Source of the DNA: Akkermansiaceae bacterium
GTDB taxonomy: Bacteria; Verrucomicrobiota; Verrucomicrobiia; Verrucomicrobiales; Akkermansiaceae
Length of the DNA: 64,000 nucleotides
Assembly: GCA_903888515.1 (NCBI GenBank)
Contig: CAISTY010000185.1
Location: forward strand, 1-64,000
Reading direction: 5' to 3'
Shown here: positions 36,113 through 45,037 of the stretch, piece by piece
Layout of the letters: the number at the start of each line of letters is the position of its first letter
Numbering within the stretch: the stretch's first letter is position 1
Notes under the pieces: generated by a model
Databases searched by the model: none
What the model saw: the letters and a program-made list of their open reading frames with translations, nothing else
Told to the model about the DNA's origin: nothing
Program-made: the position numbers and the translations under genes

Positions 36113-37578
36113 GCACCTCCAAACTCCATCCCCATCGCGAGAACGCAGAGCTCTCGTCAGTCCGCGCGCTTGCCAATCAGGCATTCTCGCGCGCGGCAGG
36201 AACTTCGCTGATTCCCGGCAACAGCATTCGTCTGCTCAAGGACGCGCGGGAAAACTATCCGGCATGGCTCGCTGCGATTGGCGCAGCGCAGCGGCACATT
36301 CATTTCGAGAGTTACATCATTCACGACGACGATACCGGCCGGACGTTCGCCGATGCGCTGGTTGCCAAAGCCAGGCAAGGCGTGAAGGTGCGTCTGATTT
36401 ACGATTGGTTGGGCGGCGTGGGAACCGCCTCGCGAGGGTATTGGAAGCGTCTGCGCGCCGAAGGCGTGGAAGTGCGTTGTTATAACCCGCCGCGCTGGGA
36501 CACGCCGTTTGGCTGGCTCAGCCGCGACCATCGCAAGACCCTTTGCGTGGATGGCGAGATCGGATTTGTCAGCGGCTTGTGCATCGGGCGTATGTGGGCC
36601 GGCGAGCCTGACAAGAATATCGAAGCATGGCGCGACACGGGGGTCGTGATGCGCGGGCCTTGCATGGTCGAACTGGAGCAGGCCTTCGCCACGGTCTGGG
36701 CGATGATCGGGGAGCCGATCCCAGCGGAGGATCTGGCCGGTTCGGACGCAATCGCACCGCAAGGTGCAGCCGCCTTGCGCGTGGTGGCGGGCATTCCGTC
36801 CACGGGAGGCATGTTTCGTGTCGATCAACTCATCGCAGGCCTTGCGAAAAAGCACCTCTGGCTGACCGATGCCTACTACGCGGGCATGACCAGTTATGTG
36901 CAAGCCCTGAGGTCGGCGGCGAGGGACGGCGTGGATGTGCGCCTGCTGGTGCCGAACGCAACGGACATCCTGCTGCTCAAGCCGTTGTCCCGCGCGGGTT
37001 ATCGCGCCTTGTTAGAGGCCGGAGTGCGCGTTTTCGAGTGGAACGGACCGATGTTGCATGCCAAGACGGCTGTTGCCGATGGACGTTGGGCGCGGGTCGG
37101 TTCTAGCAATCTCAACATTGCCAGTTGGTTTGGCAATTGCGAAATGGATGTGGTGGTCGAGGACGAGGCGTTCGCGGGTGCGATGGAGGCGATGTTCCTC
37201 GGGGATTTGCAGCATGCGACCGAAATAGTCCTTGACGCCAAACAGAAGGTGCGCGCGCCGAATCAGCCCCGCCGTTCGCAACCGGTGTTGCGCCGTGGCG
37301 GCGGAAGTTCCGGGCGTGCCGCCGCCGGAGCGGTCCGCATCGCCAATGTCGTTGGCGCGGCATTCACCAGCCGCCGCGTGATCGAACCCGTCGAAGCCCG
37401 CATCACGGTGGCAGTTGGCGGATTGCTGCTGGGATTGGCGATTCTCCTCGCGCTTTTTCCTCGGCTCATCGCCTATCCGTTTGTCGCGCTCTTCGTCTGG
37501 ATCGCCACGGCGCTGCTCTATCAGGGCTTCAAGCTGCACCGCACCCGCGTGAAACAAAAAACCGGTTCATCCGAGTAA
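36109..37578 (+). CDS. Cardiolipin synthase/phospholipase D-like protein
   Basis: A 489-aa protein with two HKD motifs: HRKTLCVDGEIGFVSG (about residue 140) and HAKTAVADGRWARVGSSN (about residue 312). The histidines form the phosphatidyl-enzyme centre of this superfamily. Unusually, the membrane segments are at the C-terminus (GGLLLGLAILLALFPRLIAY, VALFVWIATALLYQ), not at the N-terminus. It is expected to make cardiolipin or act on phospholipids at the inner membrane. Its start overlaps the stop of the ABC relic by 4 bp. Confidence 0.88.
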   Translation: MSTSKLHPHRENAELSSVRALANQAFSRAAGTSLIPGNSIRLLKDARENYPAWLAAIGAAQRHIHFESYIIHDDDTGRTFADALVAKARQGVKVRLIYDWLGGVGTASRGYWKRLRAEGVEVRCYNPPRWDTPFGWLSRDHRKTLCVDGEIGFVSGLCIGRMWAGEPDKNIEAWRDTGVVMRGPCMVELEQAFATVWAMIGEPIPAEDLAGSDAIAPQGAAALRVVAGIPSTGGMFRVDQLIAGLAKKHLWLTDAYYAGMTSYVQALRSAARDGVDVRLLVPNATDILLLKPLSRAGYRALLEAGVRVFEWNGPMLHAKTAVADGRWARVGSSNLNIASWFGNCEMDVVVEDEAFAGAMEAMFLGDLQHATEIVLDAKQKVRAPNQPRRSQPVLRRGGGSSGRAAAGAVRIANVVGAAFTSRRVIEPVEARITVAVGGLLLGLAILLALFPRLIAYPFVALFVWIATALLYQGFKLHRTRVKQKTGSSE

Positions 37579-37640
37579 TATCTGTTCACAGGTGACTGGG
37601 TCTGGGTCATGGCGGTATGGCACGATCATGACACTTGCCA

Positions 37641-37660
37641 TGGGGTGTTGACCCCGTTGG
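37641..37660 (+). promoter_or_regulatory. GGGG/CCCC dyad, copy 3
   Basis: TGGGGTGTTGACCCCGTTGG lies about 240 bp upstream of the csbD-like gene and 60 bp after the cardiolipin synthase-like gene. The arms GGGGT and ACCCC are perfectly complementary around GTTG. Confidence 0.4.
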
Positions 37661-37785
37661 AGAAACCGGCTGGGCGTGTGGAGTGACAGGTACCGGGAAT
37701 GGATCGTGACTAACCCTGCCAACCTCAAACTCATCGAGCAACTCATGGACACCCTGAGTGAGGCGATGGAGTTTGCCACCGCCGG

Positions 37786-37804
37786 TAGGGATAGTCCCCA
37801 TAGG
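37786..37804 (+). promoter_or_regulatory. GGGG/CCCC dyad, copy 4
   Basis: TAGGGATAGTCCCCATAGG lies 99 bp upstream of the csbD-like start. It is closest in form to copy 1 (TAGGGATA, CCCCATAG). Confidence 0.4.
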
Positions 37805-37902
37805 ACGGAAATAGTAATGGGCGTAGGTTCGGTCAGTCAGCCTCCGGCGCGAACACCTTCGATGCCACCCAGGCTGGCAATCTAACCTGAAAACACAATA
37901 CT

Positions 37903-38109
37903 ATGACCAAACTCGAAATCAAAGGCGACTGGAACATCACCAAGGGCAAGCTCAAACAAAAATGGGCCAAGCTAACCGACGACGATCTCCAATATGTCGA
38001 AGGCAAGGGCGATGAATTGTTAGGCCGCATTCAGAAACGCACCGGCGAAAGCCGTGAAGCGGTCGAAAAGGCGGTCAATGAAGCATGCGCTTCCTGCGGC
38101 TGCAAATAA
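37903..38109 (+). CDS. CsbD-family stress protein
   Basis: A 68-aa protein with the CsbD pattern: [20 protein letters not shown], then [20 protein letters not shown] and a final helix. CsbD-like proteins are small soluble proteins often induced by general stress (sigma-B in Bacillus); their biochemical role is unknown. The tail CASCGCK with three cysteines is unusual and could bind metal or form disulfides. Confidence 0.9.
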   Translation: MTKLEIKGDWNITKGKLKQKWAKLTDDDLQYVEGKGDELLGRIQKRTGESREAVEKAVNEACASCGCK

Positions 38110-38273
38110 GCCTGCTTGTGGTGCCAGCGGATGCGGGAAAATCCCGTGTCTGCTGGTCAAACGCGGGGTCAGGTCTGGAGATTATGAGCCTACACGCGTG
38201 TAATTACGGATTGATTGTGAATGCAAATAATTGAACGCGGTCCAATCTAGCCACGCGTGCCGGGTGTTAGCCA

Positions 38274-38293
38274 TGGGGTCTTCACCCCTATTG
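38274..38293 (+). promoter_or_regulatory. GGGG/CCCC dyad, copy 5
   Basis: TGGGGTCTTCACCCCTATTG has perfect GGGGT/ACCCC arms around CTTC. No gene starts nearby downstream; the next is the broken GDSL gene at 38623. Confidence 0.35.
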
Positions 38294-38470
38294 TGTTTTC
38301 GGATGACCGGCTTCATCAAGTTGATTTTCATGACGGCTTCCGGGATAGGGCCGCCCGCGAGAAGGCCGGACGACACCCTGGGTGTGTTTCGGCGAAGAGA
38401 AGAAATCCTTGCCGCTGAAATTACCCGGCCGGTTCCCCAGGGCGAGAATAATGTTTGGTTTTTGGGATTT

Positions 38471-38489
38471 TGGGGATTACACCCCATAG
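38471..38489 (+). promoter_or_regulatory. GGGG/CCCC dyad, copy 6
   Basis: TGGGGATTACACCCCATAG lies about 130 bp upstream of the broken GDSL hydrolase gene. Confidence 0.4.
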
Positions 38490-38622
38490 CCAACGTGCAA
38501 ACCACGATGTAGGTTTGCTGCGTAGTTGAAGAGACGAGACCCACTCTCATTCAACGTGACAGTGCCATCTCATCATGCAGAAGCGTGGAAACTGACAAAG
38601 AAATGTTAGAAATGAATCACCC

Positions 38623-39545
38623 ATGAAGCTATCACCCCATGTCCTCGCCGCGCTGATCCTCCAGACCGCATCCGCATCCGCGGTGGAGCAGATTGTGACC
38701 CTCGGCGATTCGCTGACCTTTGCCTACGAGGCGGAGTTCGGATTCCAAGTGGATCTATTCTTTGTCAGATACGGCGACGGTTTCAGTTCCAGAGTGCGCA
38801 ACTGGGCGGAAATCCTCAATGATCCCATCTATCGGCACGAGCGCTTCGACCTGGGCACGCGCCAGAACATCAGCGTGCTTGGATTATACGATATGCTGAT
38901 GTCTTCACCCCCACCCTCAGTCTGTTAGGACCGGGTCCGCTGTGCATCCACGGCATCACGTTCCAAAACACGGGGGACACCGACGGGGCCTTGGACTACG
39001 TCTGGCTTGACGGTCCGATCAGCGCGAATTTCCATCCGAACACCAACGCCCAGGCCATCGTCGCCAACGAAATCATCGCGGCGTTCAACACGCGCTATCA
39101 CACCGGCATCGCGCCGCTCACCGCCACCGAGATGCTCGGCGGTTTACTCAAAAAGACCACCAACCAGATCGACATGACATTCGCCGCGTGGATGACCGGC
39201 TTCGGCCTCACCGGGCTAACAGGATCCGATGATTCCGACGGCGACGGGGTTTCGGCAGCGGTGGAATTCGCCCTCGGTCTCAATCCCACCCTGCGTGACT
39301 CTCACAAAATCACCTCCGCCCTGGTGGACAACAACGGCATCCCGGCCCTCGAACTGGCCTATCCGATCCGCCTGCCGGTTTCCAGCCACTACGCTCTGGC
39401 CCCCGCGTCATCGGTCGATCTCACATCCCCCTTCATCCCCTTTGCCGTCCCGCCGATGCCGGGCACCGACGGCATCGCCCGTGCCCGTCTGCCGCTGTTA
39501 GGTCCCAAGGGATTCCTGCGCTTGCAAAGCACGATCACTCCGTGA
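38623..39545 (+). pseudogene. SGNH/GDSL hydrolase, internally deleted
   Basis: The first part has a signal peptide and the catalytic block QIVTLGDSLTFAYEAEFGFQ (nucleophile Ser in GDSL). The frame then breaks near 38900, and the remaining sequence continues in another frame with DYVWLDGPISANFHPNTNAQ (late catalytic block with Asp and His) and a C-terminal beta region. The middle blocks with the oxyanion Gly and Asn are missing. The relic would have been a secreted esterase-like protein; a short calcium-type run (DDSDGDGVS) follows. Confidence 0.7.
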
Positions 39546-39732
39546 TCCCAAGGGGAACGCGTGTGTATCGCCGACTGTGTCTGGCATTTTGCCGGACACC
39601 CTGGGCGGTGATTCCATGCGAAGCATGATCGATCCGCCTCAAAAGTTGGGTTTCAATCCATGGTGGGAAATCCTGCAATGGGTTTCAGTTAAAACGCATC
39701 GAACATCAAGCAAGCCACAAATAAAACAAGTT

Positions 39733-39900
39733 ATGAAAACAACATCAAATGGGAGGTGCTCCCAGCATGCCGAAGAATTGCTTTCAATTGTGCGCAAAGC
39801 CTGTCATCCTCTAACGGGCCGTCAAGAACTCCAAAGCGACAAGAAGACCATCGCCGCCTTCAAGCAGAAGGTCCAGGACGCCAAAAAGGCCCTCCAGTGA
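39733..39900 (+). CDS. Possible 55-aa hypothetical protein
   Basis: The frame from MKTTSNGRCSQHAEELLSIV to FKQKVQDAKKALQ is helical and Lys-rich. Its start context (a purine-rich stretch ending in ACAAGTT before ATG) is reasonable. No family recognised. It lies in the low-density zone before the polysaccharide locus. Confidence 0.3.
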   Translation: MKTTSNGRCSQHAEELLSIVRKACHPLTGRQELQSDKKTIAAFKQKVQDAKKALQ

Positions 39901-40181
39901 GGGCGTCAAATTCCAAGCCGCATAGCCAGGAGCACCGACCCCGCATCCCATCCGCAGCACAACATACGCATGACCGGGCTGCCACCGTTGGCCGCATTGG
40001 CGATGGCCACCTCACAGGCGGCCGTGGGTGGTGTGGCACATGCTGCCGGAGACGAGATCCCGATAGATGGTGCGCAGGGACGCAGGCAGAGCAGGGCGGA
40101 GTGTTTGGAGCCAGCTGGGCTTCGTGACGAGTGACCGAGAACCCGAAAGAGGAAAATAAAACGGACGGCGTACTGGCCGGG
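39901..40181. other. Intergenic region, no gene recognised
   Basis: 281 bp between the last accessory frame and the end of the polysaccharide operon. Several overlapping frames are open on both strands, but they have skewed composition and no recognisable domains. No terminator hairpin was identified with confidence. Confidence 0.4.
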
Positions 40182-41291
40182 TCACGGACCGCCGACCGGA
40201 GGGGCGGCGGATGTTGCGGGTTGGCTGAGCGGAATGGGAACGCCTGGGCTGATCTCGCTGCCGGAGAGACGGGCCCCCTCGCTGGCGGCATAGCCGCGCG
40301 CGGCGTCCTTGAAGACCAATTCGACGGTGGCTTCCAGCAGCCCCAGCGGGCGCCGCGGAATCCACACGATGTCGCCGGGTTGCAACAGCACGTTGGTTTG
40401 CTTCCCGGTGAGGATGGCCTTGAGGTTGACGACGGCGACTTTGGGTTTCTTGAGCGAACCGCGGACGACGACGATTTGGTCGAGGCAGGCCTCCTTGGCG
40501 GGGCCCTTGCCTTGGGCGATGCAGTCCACCAAGGTGAGGGTTTCCTTGTAGCGGATGGCTTGCGGGGCCGCGACCGCGCCTAACAGAAGGACGGTGGTGG
40601 TGTTGGAGGACGGCAGGTAAATGAAATCATTGTGGCGCAGATAGATGTTCTGCGAGGTGTCGCCCGCTTTGATGAGTTTTTCAAAATTCACCGGCAGCAT
40701 GTCGCCATCGCGGATGATCACGCTGCTACCCAGGTCGGCGATCTCCACCGAGGTACCGGCCAGCCCGGACATGGCCAGTCCGCCGGCCTGGGCGACGGCT
40801 TCCAGCAGGGTAGTTGGCTGGCGGAGCGGGAAGATGCCCGGTTTGAGCACCTGGCCGAGGATCCAGTAGCGGCGCGAGCGGACTTCGACCAGGCTGACAT
40901 TGACCAGGGGATTGGTATAGTCGCGCTTGAGGGCTTCGGTGAGTTGTTTGGCGAAAGCCGCCTGGGTGAGGTCTTCGGCCCGGACCCCGCCGGCGAGGTT
41001 ATAGTACACCATGCCGTCGGGCATCACAAAGGTGCTGGCCAGAGTGCCGGGCACCCCGGCGATCTCGATTTCCAGGACGTCGCCCGGACCGAGGATATAG
41101 GTTTCCTTGGGAGGTATCAGGAGTCGCGGATCCAGGGCGCGTTTGATTTTGATGTTGGTGAAGGTGAGGTTGGCGACGGTTTGGTCGACCTTGCGCGCAT
41201 CGAATCCGGGTTTCGGAATGGTCTGCCGGCAAGCGGCGCCTAACAGCACCGGAAGCAGCAGCACCACACGGGAGATCAATGCCATGGACAT
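40182..41291 (-). CDS. Polysaccharide export protein (Wza-like, poly_export/SLBB), copy 2
   Basis: A 369-aa outer-membrane lipoprotein-type exporter. The signal (MSMALISRVVLLLPVLLGAAC) ends in a lipobox. The poly-export domain (YILGPGDVLEIEIAGVPGTL, FVMPDGMVYYNLAGGV) is followed by SLBB-type beta-grasp repeats (YWILGQVLKPGIFPLRQPTT, TVLLLGAVAAPQAIRYKETL). It is the last gene of the minus-strand polysaccharide operon and starts 3 bp after the related upstream gene. An alternative start is 41285. It should form or gate the outer-membrane channel. Confidence 0.9.
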   Translation of the reverse strand: MSMALISRVVLLLPVLLGAACRQTIPKPGFDARKVDQTVANLTFTNIKIKRALDPRLLIPPKETYILGPGDVLEIEIAGVPGTLASTFVMPDGMVYYNLAGGVRAEDLTQAAFAKQLTEALKRDYTNPLVNVSLVEVRSRRYWILGQVLKPGIFPLRQPTTLLEAVAQAGGLAMSGLAGTSVEIADLGSSVIIRDGDMLPVNFEKLIKAGDTSQNIYLRHNDFIYLPSSNTTTVLLLGAVAAPQAIRYKETLTLVDCIAQGKGPAKEACLDQIVVVRGSLKKPKVAVVNLKAILTGKQTNVLLQPGDIVWIPRRPLGLLEATVELVFKDAARGYAASEGARLSGSEISPGVPIPLSQPATSAAPPVGGP

Positions 41292-41293
41292 CA

Positions 41294-42310
41294 CTATGGG
41301 TTGAGGATGGAAGGAACGCTCTGATTGACCCAGTTCGATGCGGCACTCGAGGCGAAGGCCGAGAGGGCGCCCTTGAGCACATCCTCGGCCACACTCCACG
41401 GCCGGTCGGCGACATAAACAATGTCCTTGGGTTCCAGTTTGAAATCCTTTTCTTTTCCCGCGAGCACCTTCTTCACATCGATGATGAAGGTTTGGGGCTT
41501 TTCGAAACTGCCGCGAACCACCAGCACCCGGTTGGTCCAGGCGTGTTGGGTGAACCCGCCGCGCCGGGAGATCGCGGCGACCACCGAGGCGTCGTCGGTG
41601 AGCCCCTGGGTGCCGGGTGACGCGACGGCCCCGATGACATAATAATCGTTGGATATGTTAGATGCGATATAGATGAAATCGTTCGGCTCGATTTCGATGT
41701 TGAATTTCATTTTCCCCTCATGGAGGAGACGGCGGAAGTCCACCGGCAGGCGATGGCCGGCGCGAGTGATGAACGAGCGGTCAAGGTCGGCGAGTTCGAT
41801 GAGTTTGTATTCAAACATGCCGATTTCGAGTCCGCCGGCGTTAGCGATGGCCTCGACCAGAGTGATGGGGCGTTCCAGGGTGACCACGCCCTTGTGGGCG
41901 ACTTTGCCGAGGATGGTGAAGCGCTTGGAACCGACTTCCATCGGGGTGATGATGACGCGCGGCGAGCGGAAGTGCTCGGCGAGGCCCTTTTCCACCGCCT
42001 GGCGGGCTTCGTCGATGGTGAGGCCGGCGACCTTGATATTCTGGGCCTGGAGATAACTGATAGTGCCGTCCGGGGCGATGCGGTAGGCCGGGCGGGCGAG
42101 TTCCGGATGACCGAAGATGGCGAAGTTGACCACATCGCCGGGTCCCAATTCGTAGCGTTGGCGCCACGACGTGGGTGCGGCCGGGGTCTTGTTGCCGGGC
42201 ACGATGGCACGGGGCAGGAGGGCCTGAGTGGTGGGCGGATCGGCGCTTTGGCCGTGGAGCGCGATGAGCGTGCAGGCTTGGAGCAGGAGGATGGACAGCG
42301 CACGGTGCAT
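41294..42310 (-). CDS. Polysaccharide export protein (Wza-like, poly_export/SLBB), copy 1
   Basis: A 338-aa paralogue of the downstream exporter. The signal peptide (MHRALSILLLQACTLIALHG) sets the start; there is no clear lipobox at its cleavage site, unlike the second copy. The poly-export domain reads YELGPGDVVNFAIFGHPELA, and SLBB-type segments include FTILGKVAHKGVVTLERPIT and YYVIGAVASPGTQGLTDDAS. Tandem paralogous exporters suggest a heteromeric or two-layer channel. Confidence 0.9.
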   Translation of the reverse strand: MHRALSILLLQACTLIALHGQSADPPTTQALLPRAIVPGNKTPAAPTSWRQRYELGPGDVVNFAIFGHPELARPAYRIAPDGTISYLQAQNIKVAGLTIDEARQAVEKGLAEHFRSPRVIITPMEVGSKRFTILGKVAHKGVVTLERPITLVEAIANAGGLEIGMFEYKLIELADLDRSFITRAGHRLPVDFRRLLHEGKMKFNIEIEPNDFIYIASNISNDYYVIGAVASPGTQGLTDDASVVAAISRRGGFTQHAWTNRVLVVRGSFEKPQTFIIDVKKVLAGKEKDFKLEPKDIVYVADRPWSVAEDVLKGALSAFASSAASNWVNQSVPSILNP

Positions 42311-42372
42311 AGGGTTGGCGGATCCTGGATTCTTGAACTTTTGAATGTGTCGTTGTGAGGTCAGGTTTTCCA

Positions 42373-42446
<74 letters not shown>

Positions 42447-42460
42447 GAGGCGAAGCGTCG

Positions 42461-44584
42461 CTAGGAAAATCGTTGGGCCAGATAGAGCGAGATCACATCG
42501 GCGGCCGCGCGGATGCGTCCGGCCGGGGGTGAGGTCAGGACGATGGTTCCGCCGCATGGGGGCAGATAGGTCGTGCATATCGGCAGGTATTGGTCGGTGC
42601 GGCGGAGTGAATCGACATTGCCGGACAGGACGGTCATCCAGCAATCGATTTTCATGAGCGACTCGCGGGTTTCACAGTGGGGCAGAGAGGATGCGCGGAA
42701 GAGGGTTGCTCCGTTAGATATTAGAGCCGGGGATGAGGCATTCGCCGTTGGAGGCGGACCCGCGTGCCATTTCACGTAGTCCGGGCATGCGACATCGTCC
42801 CAGAGCGCGTCGGGAGTGAGGTCATGGATATGGATGGGCTTGCCGGTATCATCCCGAGCGGCGCTTGCGAGCATCGTCCAGAAGCGGCGTTCGTCGCCAG
42901 GATCGAGCGCGGGGGTCCACCACAAGATCGAGCTTGGAGTATTGAGGCGGGGCGCCAGTTGGGTGATCCAGTAATGATGGATGGCGGCGCGGGCGTTCTC
43001 ATCGCTGGTGGTGGGTATGCATGCCGCGAGGGGTGCGCGAGTCGCGACACAGCATTCGAGTACGGAACGCCTAGTAGTGCGATGGGTGAGAAGCAGGGTG
43101 AGCAGCGTGGCGAGACCGCCGCCCAGGATTCCGCAGACGGCACCTAGAATGGCGGGCTTTTTCACCAAGGATGAGGGGATGATGCGGCGGACGTCCGGGG
43201 CTTGGAAGACTTGCCAGTAACCGGGTGCCGAGGAGGCGAAGATCTCGGCCTCCTTGAGGCGGTTGTTCATCAGGGTGAGTTCCTCGGTGATCGTCGTGTT
43301 CTTTCTTTTCAGGACGTCGTAGGCGCTGATGATGGCGGGAAACCCGGCGAGTCGCTTGGCGGTGGCTTGGTAGAGTTTCTCCAGGGAACGCACTTGGTTG
43401 GAGGCTTCCAGAAGTTCGTTGCGAAGATTGAGGATGGAGATATAGAGTTGATTGCCGAGCGCCGTTCCGGTATAGGAGTTGAGCTCCAACTGGCCTTTGG
43501 CGGCGCTTGCTTCGATTTGTTCATTGAGGTAGTCGATGCTCTGCTGTTTGGCTTGGACCAGCGGATTGGCGTCGGTATATGTGGAGCGGAGGTTGGCGAG
43601 TTCGTCCTTGGCGGTTTTGAGTTGTGATTCGATGGGGCTCTGGCGGTGAATCTGCTCGGTGCAGTGCTTGAGTTGCTCTTCCTTGGCGGCGGCGGTGGCG
43701 CGGGTGGTTTCCAGTAGGATTTCGAGTTGTGAGAGTTTGGCAAGGACGGCGGCGACTTGAGCCTCGCCGCCGAGATAATCATTGGCTTTGGAGAAATCGA
43801 GGATCGCTTGGTTGATGATGTCGAGTTGTTGTTCGCGTTCGGTGACTTCCTTTTGCAGGATGAAGAGCACTTCGCGGGCTTCGGTTTGTTGGAGGCGCTG
43901 GGTGTAGGCGTTGATTTCCTCGGCCCAAATGGCGGTGAAGGCGACGGCGTCCTCCGGGCTGACAGGCGAGTTGTATGTGATATGGAAGATGTCGGTCCCG
44001 GTGAGTTGTTTGGCCTCGACGAGGGTGTTGATGCGGTTGGGATCGACGCCGTTTTGGGCGCACCGATTGAGGGCCATGTCGAGCGGTTCGGTGGCGAGCA
44101 GGGTGGCGAGCAGGGTGGCGTCATTGAGGTCCACGGGCCGATAGGCGTGACCGGATTCCGAGGTTTGCACGGTTTGTGGCACCCGCCTTTTGATCAGGGA
44201 GACGGTGAGGCTGTATGAATGGTGGGTGATGTGCATGCCGAACAAGGTGCCAAGAGCGCCAGCCACAACCATTCCGATGGCGATCCATGGCCAGCGGGCG
44301 AGTACACCGGCAAGCATGCGGACCGGGTCAAAGGGCAGCGGAAAGCGAAAACGGGGAAGTTTGTCGGACGCAGCAACCGCCAAATCCAGTGTGGTGTCCT
44401 CGCCGGATGATTGTTGAAACCCAACACCTGGGGTATGGTCGTTCTTGGTTGCGATGGATTGAAGGTGGAGCGGATCCGCCTGTCTTTGCAAGTCGGAATA
44501 ATAAGACTCCCCGGGGGGGCTGGTGACCAAACGCCTTGGTGCCGCAGCAGGTCCCCGCAATAAATCCTGTCGGGGCCGGAGCAA
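42461..44584 (-). CDS. Polysaccharide co-polymerase (Wzz/GNVR type) with degenerate kinase-like tail
   Basis: A 707-aa inner-membrane protein that should set chain length or link synthesis to export. Membrane segments lie at about 96-117 (ARWPWIAIGMVVAGALGTLF) and 477-499 (PAILGAVCGILGGGLATLL). Between them is a long periplasmic coiled coil (about 220-440) typical of the GNVR family. The C-terminal 200 residues sit where a BY-type tyrosine kinase would be, yet no Walker A (GxxxxGKS/T) or tyrosine-rich tail exists. The start is uncertain, as the first 85 residues are low-complexity and polar. Confidence 0.85.
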   Translation of the reverse strand: MLRPRQDLLRGPAAAPRRLVTSPPGESYYSDLQRQADPLHLQSIATKNDHTPGVGFQQSSGEDTTLDLAVAASDKLPRFRFPLPFDPVRMLAGVLARWPWIAIGMVVAGALGTLFGMHITHHSYSLTVSLIKRRVPQTVQTSESGHAYRPVDLNDATLLATLLATEPLDMALNRCAQNGVDPNRINTLVEAKQLTGTDIFHITYNSPVSPEDAVAFTAIWAEEINAYTQRLQQTEAREVLFILQKEVTEREQQLDIINQAILDFSKANDYLGGEAQVAAVLAKLSQLEILLETTRATAAAKEEQLKHCTEQIHRQSPIESQLKTAKDELANLRSTYTDANPLVQAKQQSIDYLNEQIEASAAKGQLELNSYTGTALGNQLYISILNLRNELLEASNQVRSLEKLYQATAKRLAGFPAIISAYDVLKRKNTTITEELTLMNNRLKEAEIFASSAPGYWQVFQAPDVRRIIPSSLVKKPAILGAVCGILGGGLATLLTLLLTHRTTRRSVLECCVATRAPLAACIPTTSDENARAAIHHYWITQLAPRLNTPSSILWWTPALDPGDERRFWTMLASAARDDTGKPIHIHDLTPDALWDDVACPDYVKWHAGPPPTANASSPALISNGATLFRASSLPHCETRESLMKIDCWMTVLSGNVDSLRRTDQYLPICTTYLPPCGGTIVLTSPPAGRIRAAADVISLYLAQRFS

Positions 44585-44742
44585 AAACTAGCGAGGCTTC
44601 GCCTCAGACCCCAGAAACCAGAGATCAGAGACCAGACAGAAAACTTGATCTAACTACAGCATGTTTGCACTTTCAAGGATTCTAGCCGGAGACGGCGCAA
44701 AACCAGATAGCGGCGACGGAACAAAACCGGTTTTTTCCGTTA

Positions 44743-44945
44743 GCCTACAAGGAGGTCCGCGGGGTGGCGGACTTCGCCATCGTGGTGGACGCCGACGATT
44801 TTCCGTCCCGACGTGGACATCAAGTACAACCCATGCTGCCACATATGTCATCCGGCTTTCCCGGTGGTGGAAAGCCCGACCGCGGAACTCAAGCTCCTTC
44901 ATTATCACTACATGGGATATTGGGATTATTGTCGGGTTCGGATTC
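44743..44945 (+). pseudogene. Relic of a glycosyltransferase-like protein
   Basis: One frame gives AYKEVRGVADFAIVVDADDF (a GT-A-like acidic DxD context). A second frame then gives KYNPCCHICHPAFPVVESPT followed by ELKLLHYHYMGYWDY. Both parts resemble consecutive pieces of GT2/GT92-like family members, with a frame jump and missing sequence between them. It lies on the plus strand, opposite to the surrounding operon, which marks a leftover of an earlier gene order. Confidence 0.55.
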
Positions 44946-45037
44946 GTCTATCCGCTGAACACCCGCCCTTCGCTTCGGGTGCAACACATGCCTGAACTCC
45001 GACGTCGGGTTCCCATTCACGCGTTGGAGTTAAGGCT

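Larger units (their letters stand above)
37579..37902. other. Intergenic region before csbD
   Basis: This 324-bp region holds two of the GGGG/CCCC dyads (37641 and 37786). A short plus-strand frame (37676-37885) of uncertain reality contains NLKLIEQLMDTLSEAMEFAT. Nothing else is recognised. Confidence 0.4.
38110..38622. other. Intergenic region with dyads and REP-like trace
   Basis: No convincing gene is found in these 513 bp. They contain two GGGG/CCCC dyads. Near 38165 is GGGGTCAGGTCTGGAGATTA, which resembles the boundary sequence of REP-associated transposase elements. Confidence 0.4.

Noticed and set aside
39860-40365. Minus-strand frames beyond the end of the export gene
   Set aside because: Skewed composition (Pro, Arg, Ala), no domain and overlap with the real export gene in another frame.
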